From the NCBI GenBank assembly GCA_965198995.1, contig CBDAQG010000002.1, positions 3,038,001 to 3,102,000 on the forward strand: a stretch of 64,000 nt of DNA, written 5' to 3'. Positions 36,099 to 44,164 of this stretch are shown here, piece after piece. Both the position numbers and the translations under genes were made by a program. Within the stretch, counting starts at the first letter, position 1. The number at the start of each line of letters is the position of its first letter. The notes under the pieces were generated by a model, which was not told the DNA's origin, did not search any database, and saw nothing but the letters and a program-made list of their open reading frames with translations. The DNA comes from CAXMMR01 sp965198995 (GTDB lineage: Bacteria > Pseudomonadota > Alphaproteobacteria > Acetobacterales > Acetobacteraceae).

Positions 36099-37108
36099 AC
36101 CGCCCCAGCATCACGTCCCGTGAAATCCGCTTTGCCAGCCGTCCCGAGGGTATGCCGACCCCGGACAATTTCGCCATGGCGGTGACCGAGGTGCCCCCAC
36201 CCGCCGCCGGGCAGGTCCAGGTGCGGAACCTTTGGATGTCCGTCGACCCCTACATGCGCGGCCGGATGATGGTGCGGGAGAGCTACGTGCCGGGCTTCCG
36301 CCTGGGTGCGGCGCTCGAGGGTGGAGCGGTTGGCCGCGTGGAGGCGTCCGCCTGCCAGGATTTCTCGCCCGGCGACCTCGTGCAGTCGATGCTGGGGTGG
36401 CGGGAGGCGTTCAATGCGCCGCCGTCAGCCCTGACCAAAGTAGCGCCCACCGGCCTGCCGCCAGAGGCGCTGCTTGGTGCGGCCGGACTACCAGGGCTGA
36501 CGGCGTTCGTCGGCGTCGACAAGGTGATAAAGTTGCAAGCCGGAGACGTCATCTTTGTCTCGGCGGCGTCGGGGGCGGTGGGCTCGGTGGCATGCCAGGT
36601 CGCCAAGGTCGTGGGCGCAACCGTCATCGGCTCGGCCGGGGGCGCGGCAAAATGCGCCTTCCTGCGCAAGATCGGCGCCGACCATGTTATCGACTACAAG
36701 GCGGAGCCCGACCTGGCGGCCGCGCTGGCCGCGGCGGCGCCGCAGGGCATCGACGCCTATTTCGACAATGTCGGCGGCGCCCATCTCGACGCCGCGCTGC
36801 AATCGGCCAAGCCGTTCGCACGCTTCGCGCTGTGCGGCATGATTTCGCAGTACAACCAGAGCGAAGGCACTGGGCCGCAGCATATGCGCTTGGCGGTGAC
36901 GAAGCGGTTGCGCCTCGAAGGCTTCATCGTCTCCGACCATTTTACCATGATGCCGGACTTCGTGGCCCGCATGGCCGGCTGGGTCGCGGGAGGCGCCGTC
37001 CGGGTCCACCAAACCGTCGAGCACGGGATCGAGAATGCACCTGCCGCTTTCCTGAAACTGTTTTCAGGCGGCAATTTCGGCAAGATGCTCGTTCGCCTTT
37101 CGGTCTGA
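36095..37108 (+). CDS. NADP-dependent double-bond reductase, CurA-like
   Basis: A 337-residue medium-chain dehydrogenase/reductase of the zinc-free leukotriene B4 dehydrogenase / curcumin reductase group. Family blocks: LWMSVDPYMRGRM, GLPGLTAFVGVDKV, DVIFVSAASGAVGSVACQVAK (NADPH loop), YFDNVGGAHLDAAL and ALCGMISQYN. It reduces the alpha,beta double bond of conjugated enones, including those of phenylpropanoids such as curcumin. It is the last gene of the MATE-GST operon and ends the plus-strand island that begins at paoA. Confidence 0.9.
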   Translation: MNRPSITSREIRFASRPEGMPTPDNFAMAVTEVPPPAAGQVQVRNLWMSVDPYMRGRMMVRESYVPGFRLGAALEGGAVGRVEASACQDFSPGDLVQSMLGWREAFNAPPSALTKVAPTGLPPEALLGAAGLPGLTAFVGVDKVIKLQAGDVIFVSAASGAVGSVACQVAKVVGATVIGSAGGAAKCAFLRKIGADHVIDYKAEPDLAAALAAAAPQGIDAYFDNVGGAHLDAALQSAKPFARFALCGMISQYNQSEGTGPQHMRLAVTKRLRLEGFIVSDHFTMMPDFVARMAGWVAGGAVRVHQTVEHGIENAPAAFLKLFSGGNFGKMLVRLSV

Positions 37109-37255
37109 CTGTTCAGAGATCAGCGGTTCATCGGCATCAAACACGCATGCGGCCGGTCGCCGCCGCGTTGATCTCCCGGAGAACGGGCTTGCAGCCCCGC
37201 CACCACGGCCCGGCCGACATCGCCGCTGGCAGCGCTGATCAATCGAAACCGGTGT

Positions 37256-37438
37256 TTGACGCGCGTCGCCGGCGCCAAAGCAGCTCAACTTGTGGCGCTC
37301 TGGCGCCGGATCTTGAACGCCGATCAGTCCTGCGACCGGGCAAAACGGCGCCAGGTGATCGCCTTGGCACAGCGGCGCGAGATCAAGGTGCTGGTCATCG
37401 CGTTGTCGAAATGGCAGGCGAACCAGGGCTGGTGCGGC
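37256..37438 (+). pseudogene. Resolvase-like serine recombinase fragment
   Basis: A short frame reads RRQVIALAQRREIKVLVIAL then SKWQ, which matches the region of serine recombinases before the conserved LSRWGRS motif (AxxRxIDxILVTELSRW). Both ends are missing and no catalytic Ser domain is present. It is probably a remnant of a mobile element. The rest of 37109-37497 has no gene. Confidence 0.4.
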
Positions 37439-37450
37439 CCCAGCCATTGT

Positions 37451-37492
37451 TGCGTTTGCGTTTGCGTTTGTGTCTGCGTCTGCGTCTGCGTC
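37451..37492. repeat. Hexanucleotide tandem repeat, seven units
   Basis: Three units TGCGTT, one TGTGTC and three TGCGTC run head to tail, ending 5 bases before the complement of the stop codon of the AhpD-like gene. Such short tandem arrays are prone to slippage. Confidence 0.8.
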
Positions 37493-37497
37493 CGAGG

Positions 37498-37851
37498 CTA
37501 CGCGGGAGCTGACCGGTCTGCCCGTCCGCCCTGCTCGGCCAGTCGCAGCATCATCAACCCGTGGCCAAGCGCTGCTCCGGCCCGAAGGGACGCCGCGATG
37601 AACGCCGTTTCTGCCAGTTCCTGGCGCGTGGCGCCTGCCTCCAGGGCGCGTCCGGTGTGCACGTCGAGGCAGTATGCGCACTGCGTCGTCAGCGCAACGG
37701 CAAGCGCGATCAGCTCGCGGTATTTGGGCGGGATCGCGCCATCGCTGCGGCTGACAGCCTTGTCGAACGCCATGAACCCCTCCGCTTCTGGCTGGGCGAG
37801 CCGGACCATTTCGGGCAGCAGGCGGAAATCGGCAGGGTCCTGGTAGGGCAT
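37498..37851 (-). CDS. Carboxymuconolactone decarboxylase (AhpD-like) family protein
   Basis: A 117-residue all-helical protein of the CMD/AhpD family. The redox motif Cys-x-x-Cys with downstream His is present in TTQCAYCLDVHTGRALEAGA, typical of the peroxidase/reductase branch, not of true decarboxylases. It is the last gene of a minus-strand operon after an ECF sigma factor and a tiny membrane protein, from which it is separated by 3 bases. A role in thiol or peroxide stress is likely. Confidence 0.88.
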   Translation of the reverse strand: MPYQDPADFRLLPEMVRLAQPEAEGFMAFDKAVSRSDGAIPPKYRELIALAVALTTQCAYCLDVHTGRALEAGATRQELAETAFIAASLRAGAALGHGLMMLRLAEQGGRADRSAPA

Positions 37852-37854
37852 CGG

Positions 37855-38055
37855 TCAACCTCGCTGGGTGGAAAGTGCGCGCAGGTGTTCGGCCAACCCG
37901 AGCAGCCAGCACATGGGGCAGCCGCGCAGCAGAAACGCCGCTGCGGGCAGGAGAAGCAGGGCCGGCCAGGACGGACCGGCATGCGGGAGGAAAGCTGCGG
38001 CGATCAGCGCCGCGGCGCCGAGGCCACGCGACAGATGCCAGGTCAACGCCGTCAC
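37855..38055 (-). CDS. Small two-helix membrane protein
   Basis: A 66-residue protein with two hydrophobic helices (GLGAAALIAAAFLPH and PALLLLPAAAFLL) and a CPMC motif (RGCPMCWLLGL) near the C-terminus. It resembles small DUF2892-type proteins, but I cannot assign it firmly. The GTG start overlaps the stop of the sigma factor gene (GTGA), and it ends 3 bases before the AhpD-like gene. The overlap argues that it is translated. It might act as an anti-sigma factor or a redox partner; this is speculation. Confidence 0.6.
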   Translation of the reverse strand: MTALTWHLSRGLGAAALIAAAFLPHAGPSWPALLLLPAAAFLLRGCPMCWLLGLAEHLRALSTQRG

Positions 38056-38597
38056 AGGTCACCTCCGGACAGGTAGCCCCCGGCGGCCAAGCGCTCGCGC
38101 ATCTCGGCCCGTGCGCGATGCAGGCGGCTCTTCAAAGCCTCCGGCGTGATGCCGAGCACCGATGCTGCTTCGGGTGCCGTCAGTTCCTCGACGTCGCGCA
38201 GGATCAGCGCTGCCCGGTACGGCTCAGCCAAAGCCTCGATTGCACGCGCAAGGTCGTGCCGCAGGCCCGATGGCACGGGGGTCGCCGCCGAAGGCTCCAG
38301 GATCAATGGCGACGCGCGCGGCTGCCTCAGCCCCAGCAGCCTCCGGCACTCGCGCTCGATCACGCGGAACAGCCAGGCTGCCACAGCCGAGGCGGTGCGC
38401 AGTGCGCCGACCTGGCGGTGTAGCGTCCAGAGCGCGTGCTGCACGGCGTCCTCCGCGTCCTCGGGGCCGCGGCACGCCCGGCGCGCGATCCGGCGCAGAT
38501 CCGGTCGGGCCTGTGAAAGCAACCGCTCGATCGCACCCGGCTCGCCGCGCTGGGCCGCCTCAACCAACTCACCGCTCGCCCATGTCGCCATCTGCAC
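38052..38597 (-). CDS. ECF-type RNA polymerase sigma factor
   Basis: A 181-residue sigma-70 family factor with only regions 2 and 4. Region 2: DAEDAVQHALWTLHRQ and TASAVAAWLFRVIERECRR. Region 4: ALAEPYRAALILRDVEELTAPEAASVLGITPEALKSRLHRARAEM. It heads an operon with a small membrane protein and an AhpD-like protein. Sigma factors of the ECF41 group accompany CMD-family genes but carry a C-terminal SnoaL-like extension, which is absent here. No ordinary anti-sigma gene is adjacent. Confidence 0.9.
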   Translation of the reverse strand: MQMATWASGELVEAAQRGEPGAIERLLSQARPDLRRIARRACRGPEDAEDAVQHALWTLHRQVGALRTASAVAAWLFRVIERECRRLLGLRQPRASPLILEPSAATPVPSGLRHDLARAIEALAEPYRAALILRDVEELTAPEAASVLGITPEALKSRLHRARAEMRERLAAGGYLSGGDL

Positions 38598-38635
38598 CCT
38601 CCAGGATCATAGAGGCGGCAAAGCGCGAGAAGGGT

Positions 38636-38971
38636 TCAGACCAGGCGCGCTGTTGATGATCGGGCGTCATCAGGCTCCTCGGCGCAGAAGATCGCGTAGA
38701 GCGCCTCGACCACGCGCGCGGCCTTGGCGTCGGTGAGCCGGTAGAGCACGTGCTTGGCCTCACGGCGGGTCTGCACCAGGCCGGCGGCGCGCAGGCCGCC
38801 CAGCTGCTGCGACAGGGTGGGCTGATGGATGCCGAGCATTGCCTCCAGCTTGGCCACCGAGCACTCGCCTTCGACCAGGGTGCAGACGATCATCAGTCGG
38901 TTGGGGTTGGCCAGAGTGCGCAGGAGATCGCCGACCTCGCCGGCCCGCAGCGCCATCTCGTCACGGGTCAT
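38636..38971 (-). CDS. bigR: BigR-type ArsR-family sulfide/persulfide regulator
   Basis: A 111-residue winged HTH repressor. The recognition region is VAKLEAMLGIHQPTLSQQLG. Two cysteines, in LMIVCTLVEGECSV and near the C-terminus in YAIFCAEEPD, correspond to the pair that forms a disulfide or tetrasulfide in BigR and SqrR. In Xylella and Agrobacterium BigR represses an operon with a persulfide dioxygenase. Here the dioxygenase-like gene is immediately upstream in the same operon. A TTG at 38998 overlapping its stop is an alternative start. Confidence 0.85.
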   Translation of the reverse strand: MTRDEMALRAGEVGDLLRTLANPNRLMIVCTLVEGECSVAKLEAMLGIHQPTLSQQLGGLRAAGLVQTRREAKHVLYRLTDAKAARVVEALYAIFCAEEPDDARSSTARLV

Positions 38972-38994
38972 CGCCGTGGGTGGGGCGGGGTCGC

Positions 38995-39969
38995 TCAAAT
39001 TGTCCTCCAGGGCGCGTCGGAGAAGGCGCCGACCGGCAGCCGCAGGTGGCGGCGGCCGCGTGCGTCCGGCTCGGGCAGCCGGCCGCCGCGGATGTTCACC
39101 TGCAGGGCGTGCAGCATCAGCCTGGGCAGCGGCATCTTGGCGTCGCGCGCCTGGCGCATGGCGACGAAGCCATCCTCCGTCTGGTCGCGCAGGTGGATGT
39201 TGCAGGCCCTCTGCTCGGCCACCGTGCTCTCCCACCGCGGCCCGCGACCGCCGGGCTGGTAGTCGTGGCCGGTGAACAGGCGCGTGTCGTCCGGCAGCGC
39301 GAGGATCGCCTGAATGGAGCGCCAGAGGGCCCGGGCGTCGCCGCCCGGGAAGTCGGCCCGCGCCGTGCCGCCATCCGGCATGAACAGGGTGTCGTGGATG
39401 AAGGCGGCGTCGCCCACGAGGTAGCTGATCGAGGCCAGCGTGTGTCCCGGGGCAAACAATACGCGCGCCTCCAGCTCGCCGATGCGGAAGGTGTCGCCGT
39501 CGTCGAACAGCCGGTCCCACAGGGTGTCGGGCGAAGGCGTCGCCAGATCGTAGATCTCGGCCCAGAGCGACTGCACCTCGGCGACGCGCGCGCCGATGGC
39601 TGTCGGCGCCCCGGTCCGCCCATGCAGCACGTGGGCGGCCGAGAGGTGGTCGGCATGGGGATGGGTGTCGAGGATCCAGGCAACGCCGAGGCCCTCCCGT
39701 TGCACGTGGGCCAGGAGCGCGTCGGCGCTGCCGGTCCCGAGCGAACCGGAGGCCTCATCGTAGTCCAGCACCGGGTCGATGATCGCGCAGGCCCGGGTGG
39801 CGGGGTCGGACACGACGTACTGCACGCTCGATGTCCGCGGATCGAAGAAGGCGGCCACGCCCGCCCGTGCACGGCTCGGCGCGCTGACGCCGCTGCAACC
39901 CCGCGACGCCAAGAGCGGCCGATGGCGAAGTCCGAAAGCGCGACGCCCGCCGTGATCCGAGATCGTCAT
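38995..39969 (-). CDS. blh: MBL-fold persulfide dioxygenase (Blh/ETHE1-like)
   Basis: A 324-residue metallo-beta-lactamase-fold iron enzyme of the ETHE1/Blh group, which oxidises glutathione persulfide to sulfite. The metal motif is WILDTHPHADHLSAAHVL, with further ligands in LFAPGHTLASIS and the Blh block HDTLFMPDGGTARADFPGGDA, and the last His in RLFTGHDYQPGGR. The N-terminal 40 or so residues before VAAFFDPRTSSVQYVV are unusual, and the true start could be internal. It is the first gene of the operon with bigR. Sulfite formed could be handled by the sulfite oxidase encoded at 40700. Confidence 0.87.
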   Translation of the reverse strand: MTISDHGGRRAFGLRHRPLLASRGCSGVSAPSRARAGVAAFFDPRTSSVQYVVSDPATRACAIIDPVLDYDEASGSLGTGSADALLAHVQREGLGVAWILDTHPHADHLSAAHVLHGRTGAPTAIGARVAEVQSLWAEIYDLATPSPDTLWDRLFDDGDTFRIGELEARVLFAPGHTLASISYLVGDAAFIHDTLFMPDGGTARADFPGGDARALWRSIQAILALPDDTRLFTGHDYQPGGRGPRWESTVAEQRACNIHLRDQTEDGFVAMRQARDAKMPLPRLMLHALQVNIRGGRLPEPDARGRRHLRLPVGAFSDAPWRTI

Positions 39970-39975
39970 TCTTGA

Positions 39976-39996
39976 CTTAGGTATATCGTATAACGA
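39976..39996. promoter_or_regulatory. AT-rich candidate BigR operator/promoter
   Basis: An AT-rich island with the near-symmetrical TATATCGTATA lies just upstream of the persulfide dioxygenase start in otherwise G+C-rich sequence. BigR operators are AT-rich imperfect palindromes over the -10 region, so this is the likely site. Confidence 0.45.
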
Positions 39997-40065
39997 AATG
40001 GATCAAGCGTGCTCCTGTGCCCTTGTGGGGGTGGATACACGGCGTCCGAATGCGGGCACCCGCTC

Positions 40066-40434
40066 GGCGTGCTGGCGCTGTTTGATCCGCCACGCGACGA
40101 TGCCAAGTCCACCATCGCGACAGCCGCGGCGATGGGCGTCAAGATCAAGATGGTGACTGGCGACGCCTTGGCGATTGCCAAGGAAACCGCCAAGACGCTG
40201 GGCATGGGCGCCAACATCCTCGATGGCGCCAGTCTCGGCGACCCGAAAAGCCAAGAAACCGCCGAGGAGATCAAGTCCGTCGAAGATGCGGACGGCTTCG
40301 CCCAGGTATTTCCGGAGCACAAGTTCCACATCGTCGATGTTCTGCAGAAACACGACCACATCGTCGGCATGACCGGCGACGGGGTCAACGACGCGCCTGC
40401 ACTGAAAAAGGCCGATTGCGGCTTCGCCGTCTCG
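40066..40434 (+). pseudogene. P-type H+-ATPase fragment
   Basis: About 123 residues match the cytoplasmic P and N-domain edge of plasma-membrane-type (P3) proton ATPases: LFDPPRDDAKSTIATAAAMG, KMVTGDALAIAKETAKTLGM, GFAQVFPEHKFHIVDVLQK and GMTGDGVNDAPALKKADCG. The phosphorylation motif DKTGT, all membrane helices and the C-terminus are missing, and similarity stops abruptly after FAVS. It is a gene fragment from a deletion or insertion, not a working pump. The rest of 39970-40699 has no gene that I recognise. Confidence 0.8.
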
Positions 40435-40699
40435 AGATCCAACGCCAGAGTGAGACCGGCTAATTGGCAGAGGCGGTCTTCTTCGATCTCGCCGTGCGGC
40501 ATCACCGGAGCATCACAAGGCTGCCGCGGACGCCGGCAGCCGGCAGGCTGGTCAAGCTGGCCCGGGTGCTGATGCTTGGGCCGGTGGTGCTGCCTGGGCG
40601 TGAGCCGACTGCTCGGCCTGGCCTGAGCAGTTGGCCGAAGCCCCTCTCGACCTGATACGCTGTGTCCCGCATCGCTGCCTGCCGGGGGGAGAGACGAGA

Positions 40700-41788
40700 A
40701 TGTTGTTCCGCGCCAAGTCGGACCTGATCGCCCATTCGCAGCAGCCGTTCAATGCCGAGCCGTCGCTCGACCGGCTGCGAGCGGCGCTGCTCACCGGGCA
40801 GACAGACTTTTACGTGCGCAGCCACGGCAACATTCCGAGGCTGCACGAGACGTCCCACCGCCTTCGAGTGAACGGGCTGGTGCAAACCTCGCTCGATCTT
40901 TCCATGCCGGAGTTGCGCGACCGCTTTGCTGCCCGCACGGTGACGGCGGTCCTGCAATGCGCCGGCAACCGTCGCGCCGACATGCAGCAGGTGCGGCCGA
41001 CCTCCGGCGACCCCTGGGCGCCCGGCGCGATCGGCAATGCCGAATGGACGGGCATCGCCCTCGCCGACGTGCTGAGGGCCGCCGGCGCCGACACGGATGC
41101 AGCGCTGCATGTCGCCTTCGAGGCCTGCGACGAGGTGGAGATGCCGAAGGAGGGGCGGTTCAACTACGGCGCCTCGATCCCGATGGCCAAGGCGATGACG
41201 CCGGACGTCCTGCTCGCCTATGCCATGAACGGCGAGCCGCTGGCGCCGGAGCACGGCTATCCGCTGCGCGTGGTGGTGCCCGGCTACGCCGGCGTGCGCA
41301 GCCCGAAATGGCTGGCCGGCATCACGGTGCAGGACCGGCCGTCCGACAACCACATGCAGCAGCGCGACTACAAGCTGCTGCCGCCCGACGTGACGGAGGC
41401 GACGGTCGACTGGGAGCGGGGCATCACGATCTACGACATGCCGCTGAACTCGGCGATCTGCGAGCCGGCGCCGCGCACGGTGCTGAAGGCCGGCCGGACG
41501 ACCCTGCGCGGCTACGCGATCGCCACCGCCCGCGACATCGCGCGGGTCGACGTCTCGATCGATGGCGGCCGGAGCTGGAGCCAGGCCGCGCTGGAGCATG
41601 ATCCGCGCGCACCCTGGAGCTGGACCTTCTGGACCATCGCTCTCGATCTGCCGAAGGGCGACCACGAGCTCGCCGTGCGGGCCTGGGATCAGGCCGGCCA
41701 GACCCAGCCCGCCCGGCCCGACGACACCTGGAACTTCAAGGGGTATCTCAGCGCCGCCTGGCATCGGGTGCACGTGTCGGCCGGCTGA
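40700..41788 (+). CDS. Sulfite oxidase-like molybdopterin enzyme
   Basis: A 362-residue enzyme of the sulfite oxidase family. The molybdenum ligand is Cys87 in VLQCAGNRR. Conserved blocks include WTGIALADVLRAAG, GYPLRVVVPGYAGVRSPKWLAGI (cofactor loop) and a C-terminal Mo-co dimerisation domain (RGYAIATARDIARVDVSIDGGRSW). The start ATG at 40700 follows GGGGGAGAG. There is no signal peptide and no haem domain, so it is cytoplasmic and uses an unknown electron acceptor. It oxidises sulfite to sulfate, which fits the divergent persulfide dioxygenase operon. Confidence 0.88.
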   Translation: MLFRAKSDLIAHSQQPFNAEPSLDRLRAALLTGQTDFYVRSHGNIPRLHETSHRLRVNGLVQTSLDLSMPELRDRFAARTVTAVLQCAGNRRADMQQVRPTSGDPWAPGAIGNAEWTGIALADVLRAAGADTDAALHVAFEACDEVEMPKEGRFNYGASIPMAKAMTPDVLLAYAMNGEPLAPEHGYPLRVVVPGYAGVRSPKWLAGITVQDRPSDNHMQQRDYKLLPPDVTEATVDWERGITIYDMPLNSAICEPAPRTVLKAGRTTLRGYAIATARDIARVDVSIDGGRSWSQAALEHDPRAPWSWTFWTIALDLPKGDHELAVRAWDQAGQTQPARPDDTWNFKGYLSAAWHRVHVSAG

Positions 41789-41843
41789 GCAGCGCGTCGC
41801 CGGCACATGATCGGTCCGATGGTGCCGTGATCGCCAGGCGCAT

Positions 41844-41999
41844 GCCCGCTCCTCGATCGTGCCGATGCTGCTCACCGTCGCCATCGCCACGCTCGTGGCG
41901 CGCACGGTCGAACCGCGGTCGATCTACGATGCGCGGCTGAACGATCAGGACGTGCTGCAACGGCAGCAGCAGCGCGACCATGCGCCCTCAAGCCGGTGA
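41844..41999 (+). pseudogene. ClC chloride channel C-terminal fragment
   Basis: A short frame reads SSIVPMLLTVAIATLVARTV then EPRSIYDARL, ending RQQQRD and a stop after HAPSSR. This matches the last membrane helix and the SIY motif that ends ClC channel cores. Nothing upstream continues it. It is probably a leftover of a deleted gene between the sulfite oxidase and SDR genes. Confidence 0.45.
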
Positions 42000-42031
42000 C
42001 GTGCCTCCGAGCCGGCCTGAGGCCGAAGCAC

Positions 42032-42982
42032 TTAGCTCCGGCGTCCCAGGACGATGGCCGCCGAGGCGCCGGCCAGCAGCACGGCGCCGAGGGCCACGAT
42101 CCTGCCGAGCGGCAGGTGGCCGGAGATCGCGCCGGTGTCGCCCTCCGCCTTGAACAGGGCGCCGGGATCGGGCTTCTGCGCCGGGGCGGCGGCGGTGGCG
42201 TTGCCCAGCATTCTGGCCATCGCCCAGCGGCCGAGGCCGGGCGCCACCGCATAGGCCAGCGGCGACAGCCTCGCCACCGCACCGACCGAGACCTTGTCCT
42301 TCGGGTGCCGCGCCAGGCGGACGATCGCGGCCGCCACCTGCTCCGGCTTGTCGGGGGCGCGCACGTTGAGGCGATGGCCGGTGTAGTTGCCGGCATGGCC
42401 GACGCCGGCGGTGTCGACGAAGCCGGGGAAGACGTCGCAGACGTGGATGCGAGGCTCGTCCTGCAGCTCCGCCCGCAGGCTCTCCGACAGGCCACGCAGG
42501 CCGAACTTGGTCGCCGTGTAGCTGGCGCCGAACGGCGTGCCGACAAAGGCGCCGAAGGAGACGACGTTGATCAGCACGCCGGCATGCGCGGCCAGGAAGT
42601 AGGGCATCACCGCGTGGGCGCCGTGCAGGGTGCCCATCAGGTTGGTGCGGATCACCTGGTCATGCGCCTCGACCGGCACCTCGGTGAAGCGGCCGACGGC
42701 GCCGACCCCGGCGTCGTTCACCCACACGTCGATCTTGCCGTAGCGCCTGACCGCCGCCTTTGCCAGAGCCCGCGTCATGGTCGAGCTGCCGACGTCGGTC
42801 TCGATGTACTGCGCCCGGCCGCCGGCGCGCTCGCAGGCGCGGGCGACGGCGGCGAGCGCGCCGCCGGAGCGGGCGGCCAGGGTCACGCTGGCACCCTGGC
42901 GGGCAAAGGCGAGCGCGGTCGCGCGGCCGATGCCACTCGAGGCCCCGGTGATCACGACGCTCAGATCAGTCAGCTTGGCCAT
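42032..42982 (-). CDS. SDR-family oxidoreductase with C-terminal membrane helix
   Basis: A 316-residue short-chain dehydrogenase. The cofactor motif is VVITGASSGIGRATALAFARQG, then DVWVNDAGVGAVG (NNAG variant, N-D-A-G), Ser in NVVSFGAFVG and the catalytic YTATKFG. AARSGGAL after strand 2 fits NADP. Beyond the normal 250-residue core is an extension ending in a hydrophobic helix (GRIVALGAVLLAGASAAIVLG) and RRS, suggesting anchoring in the inner membrane. The start at 42982 is favoured over 43003. It follows a short MITE-like copy. The substrate is unknown. Confidence 0.85.
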   Translation of the reverse strand: MAKLTDLSVVITGASSGIGRATALAFARQGASVTLAARSGGALAAVARACERAGGRAQYIETDVGSSTMTRALAKAAVRRYGKIDVWVNDAGVGAVGRFTEVPVEAHDQVIRTNLMGTLHGAHAVMPYFLAAHAGVLINVVSFGAFVGTPFGASYTATKFGLRGLSESLRAELQDEPRIHVCDVFPGFVDTAGVGHAGNYTGHRLNVRAPDKPEQVAAAIVRLARHPKDKVSVGAVARLSPLAYAVAPGLGRWAMARMLGNATAAAPAQKPDPGALFKAEGDTGAISGHLPLGRIVALGAVLLAGASAAIVLGRRS

Positions 42983-43038
42983 GTCATGGACCCCTGGTGT
43001 CATGGGCGAACAGCGCCGGCCTTGGGGGGTTCCGCGGG

Positions 43039-43120
43039 AAGGCCAGGGCGCTGCCCTGGACCCGCTGGGGCCCGCGGCCCCAGACCCGCATCCACTGGAA
43101 TCCAGGCGGCCCCTGGCCTT
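43039..43120. repeat. MITE-like element, short internally deleted copy
   Basis: 82 bp beginning AAGGCCAGGGCGCTGCCCTGG and ending GGCCCCTGGCCTT, with a GGGGCCCGCGGCCCC palindrome and CAGACCCGCAT between. It has the ends of the long copies but lacks the middle. It lies between livM and the SDR gene and may act as the livM terminator. Confidence 0.75.
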
Positions 43121-43125
43121 CCTGG

Positions 43126-44061
43126 CTACAGCGGCGTCCCCAGTCGCTCAGCGACTTCGCCGACGATGCCGCGGCGGAACAGCAGCACGCAGACCATGAA
43201 GATCGCGCCTTGGATGACCACGACCCAGGCGCCGAAGGGGGCCAGGTAGTACTGCATCGCGACGACGATCAGGGCGCCGGCGATCGGGCCGAAGATCGTG
43301 CCGATGCCGCCGAGCAGCACCATCAGCACGACGAGGCCGGAGGTGGCGGTGCCGACGTCGGACAGGGTCTCGATGCCCATGACCATCGCCTTGGTGCCGC
43401 CGGCGATGGCGGCCAGCGTGGCGGCGATGACGAAGATCATCCACTTGTAGTGTGACGCCTCGTAGCCGAGCGAGATGGCGCGCGGCTCGTTCTCGCGGAT
43501 CGCCTTGACCACTTGGCCGAACGGCGAGTGCACGACGCGGTGGATGACCAGCACGCCGGCCAGGAAGATAACGGCGACAAGCGCGTACATCGCGGCGTCA
43601 TGGGCGAGCGGGAGGCGGCCGAAGAGGGCGCTGCGGGGAATGCCCTGGATGCCGTTCTCGCCGCCGGTGACGCCGGTGAGCTGCACGGCGGCGAAGTAGA
43701 CGATCTGGGCCAAGGCCAGCGTGATCATGGCGAAGTAGATCGCCTGGCGGCGGATGGCGAGCCAGCCGAAGCCGGCGCCAAGGCCGGCGCCGGCGAGCCC
43801 GCCGGCGACGATGGCGACCTCCGGGGTCACGCCGAGCGTCTGCACGAGGTAGCCGGTGACGTAGCCGCCAAGGCCGAAATAGGCGGCCTGGCCGAGCGAG
43901 AGCAGCCCGACCGAGCCCATGAGAAGGTTCGTTCCCATGGCGAACAGGGCGTAGCACATCACCTGCATCACCACGATCGGATACAGGATGAAGGGGGCGA
44001 CGAGCACCAGGCCGACGAGGCCGAGGAAGGCGGCGAGCTGGGCCCGGCTGAGGGCGAACAT
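43126..44061 (-). CDS. livM: Branched-chain amino acid-type ABC permease LivM
   Basis: A 311-residue inner-membrane permease of the LivM family with about nine hydrophobic segments. Family motifs: YALFAMGTNLLMGSVGLLSLGQAAYFGLGGYV near the N-terminus (read in two parts) and VVKAIRENEPRAISLGY, the cytoplasmic loop that contacts the ATPase. It is the last gene of a five-gene minus-strand importer operon (livG, livF, binding protein, livH, livM). The substrate could be a branched-chain amino acid, urea, an amide or an aromatic acid. Confidence 0.92.
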   Translation of the reverse strand: MFALSRAQLAAFLGLVGLVLVAPFILYPIVVMQVMCYALFAMGTNLLMGSVGLLSLGQAAYFGLGGYVTGYLVQTLGVTPEVAIVAGGLAGAGLGAGFGWLAIRRQAIYFAMITLALAQIVYFAAVQLTGVTGGENGIQGIPRSALFGRLPLAHDAAMYALVAVIFLAGVLVIHRVVHSPFGQVVKAIRENEPRAISLGYEASHYKWMIFVIAATLAAIAGGTKAMVMGIETLSDVGTATSGLVVLMVLLGGIGTIFGPIAGALIVVAMQYYLAPFGAWVVVIQGAIFMVCVLLFRRGIVGEVAERLGTPL

Positions 44062-44164
44062 CTAGCGCGCTTCCACGACGAGTGTGACCGCTCTAGCCTT
44101 GTTGCTGGCGAGCGATTGCGTCCGCCTCAGATCGCTGCGCGATGCAAGCCAGGCTGACATCGCT

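Noticed and set aside
37064..38062. Long minus-strand frame reading through the hexanucleotide array as Asp-Ala/Asn-Ala repeats
   Set aside because: It overlaps the AhpD-like and small membrane protein genes in another frame, and the natural stop of the AhpD-like gene precedes the array.
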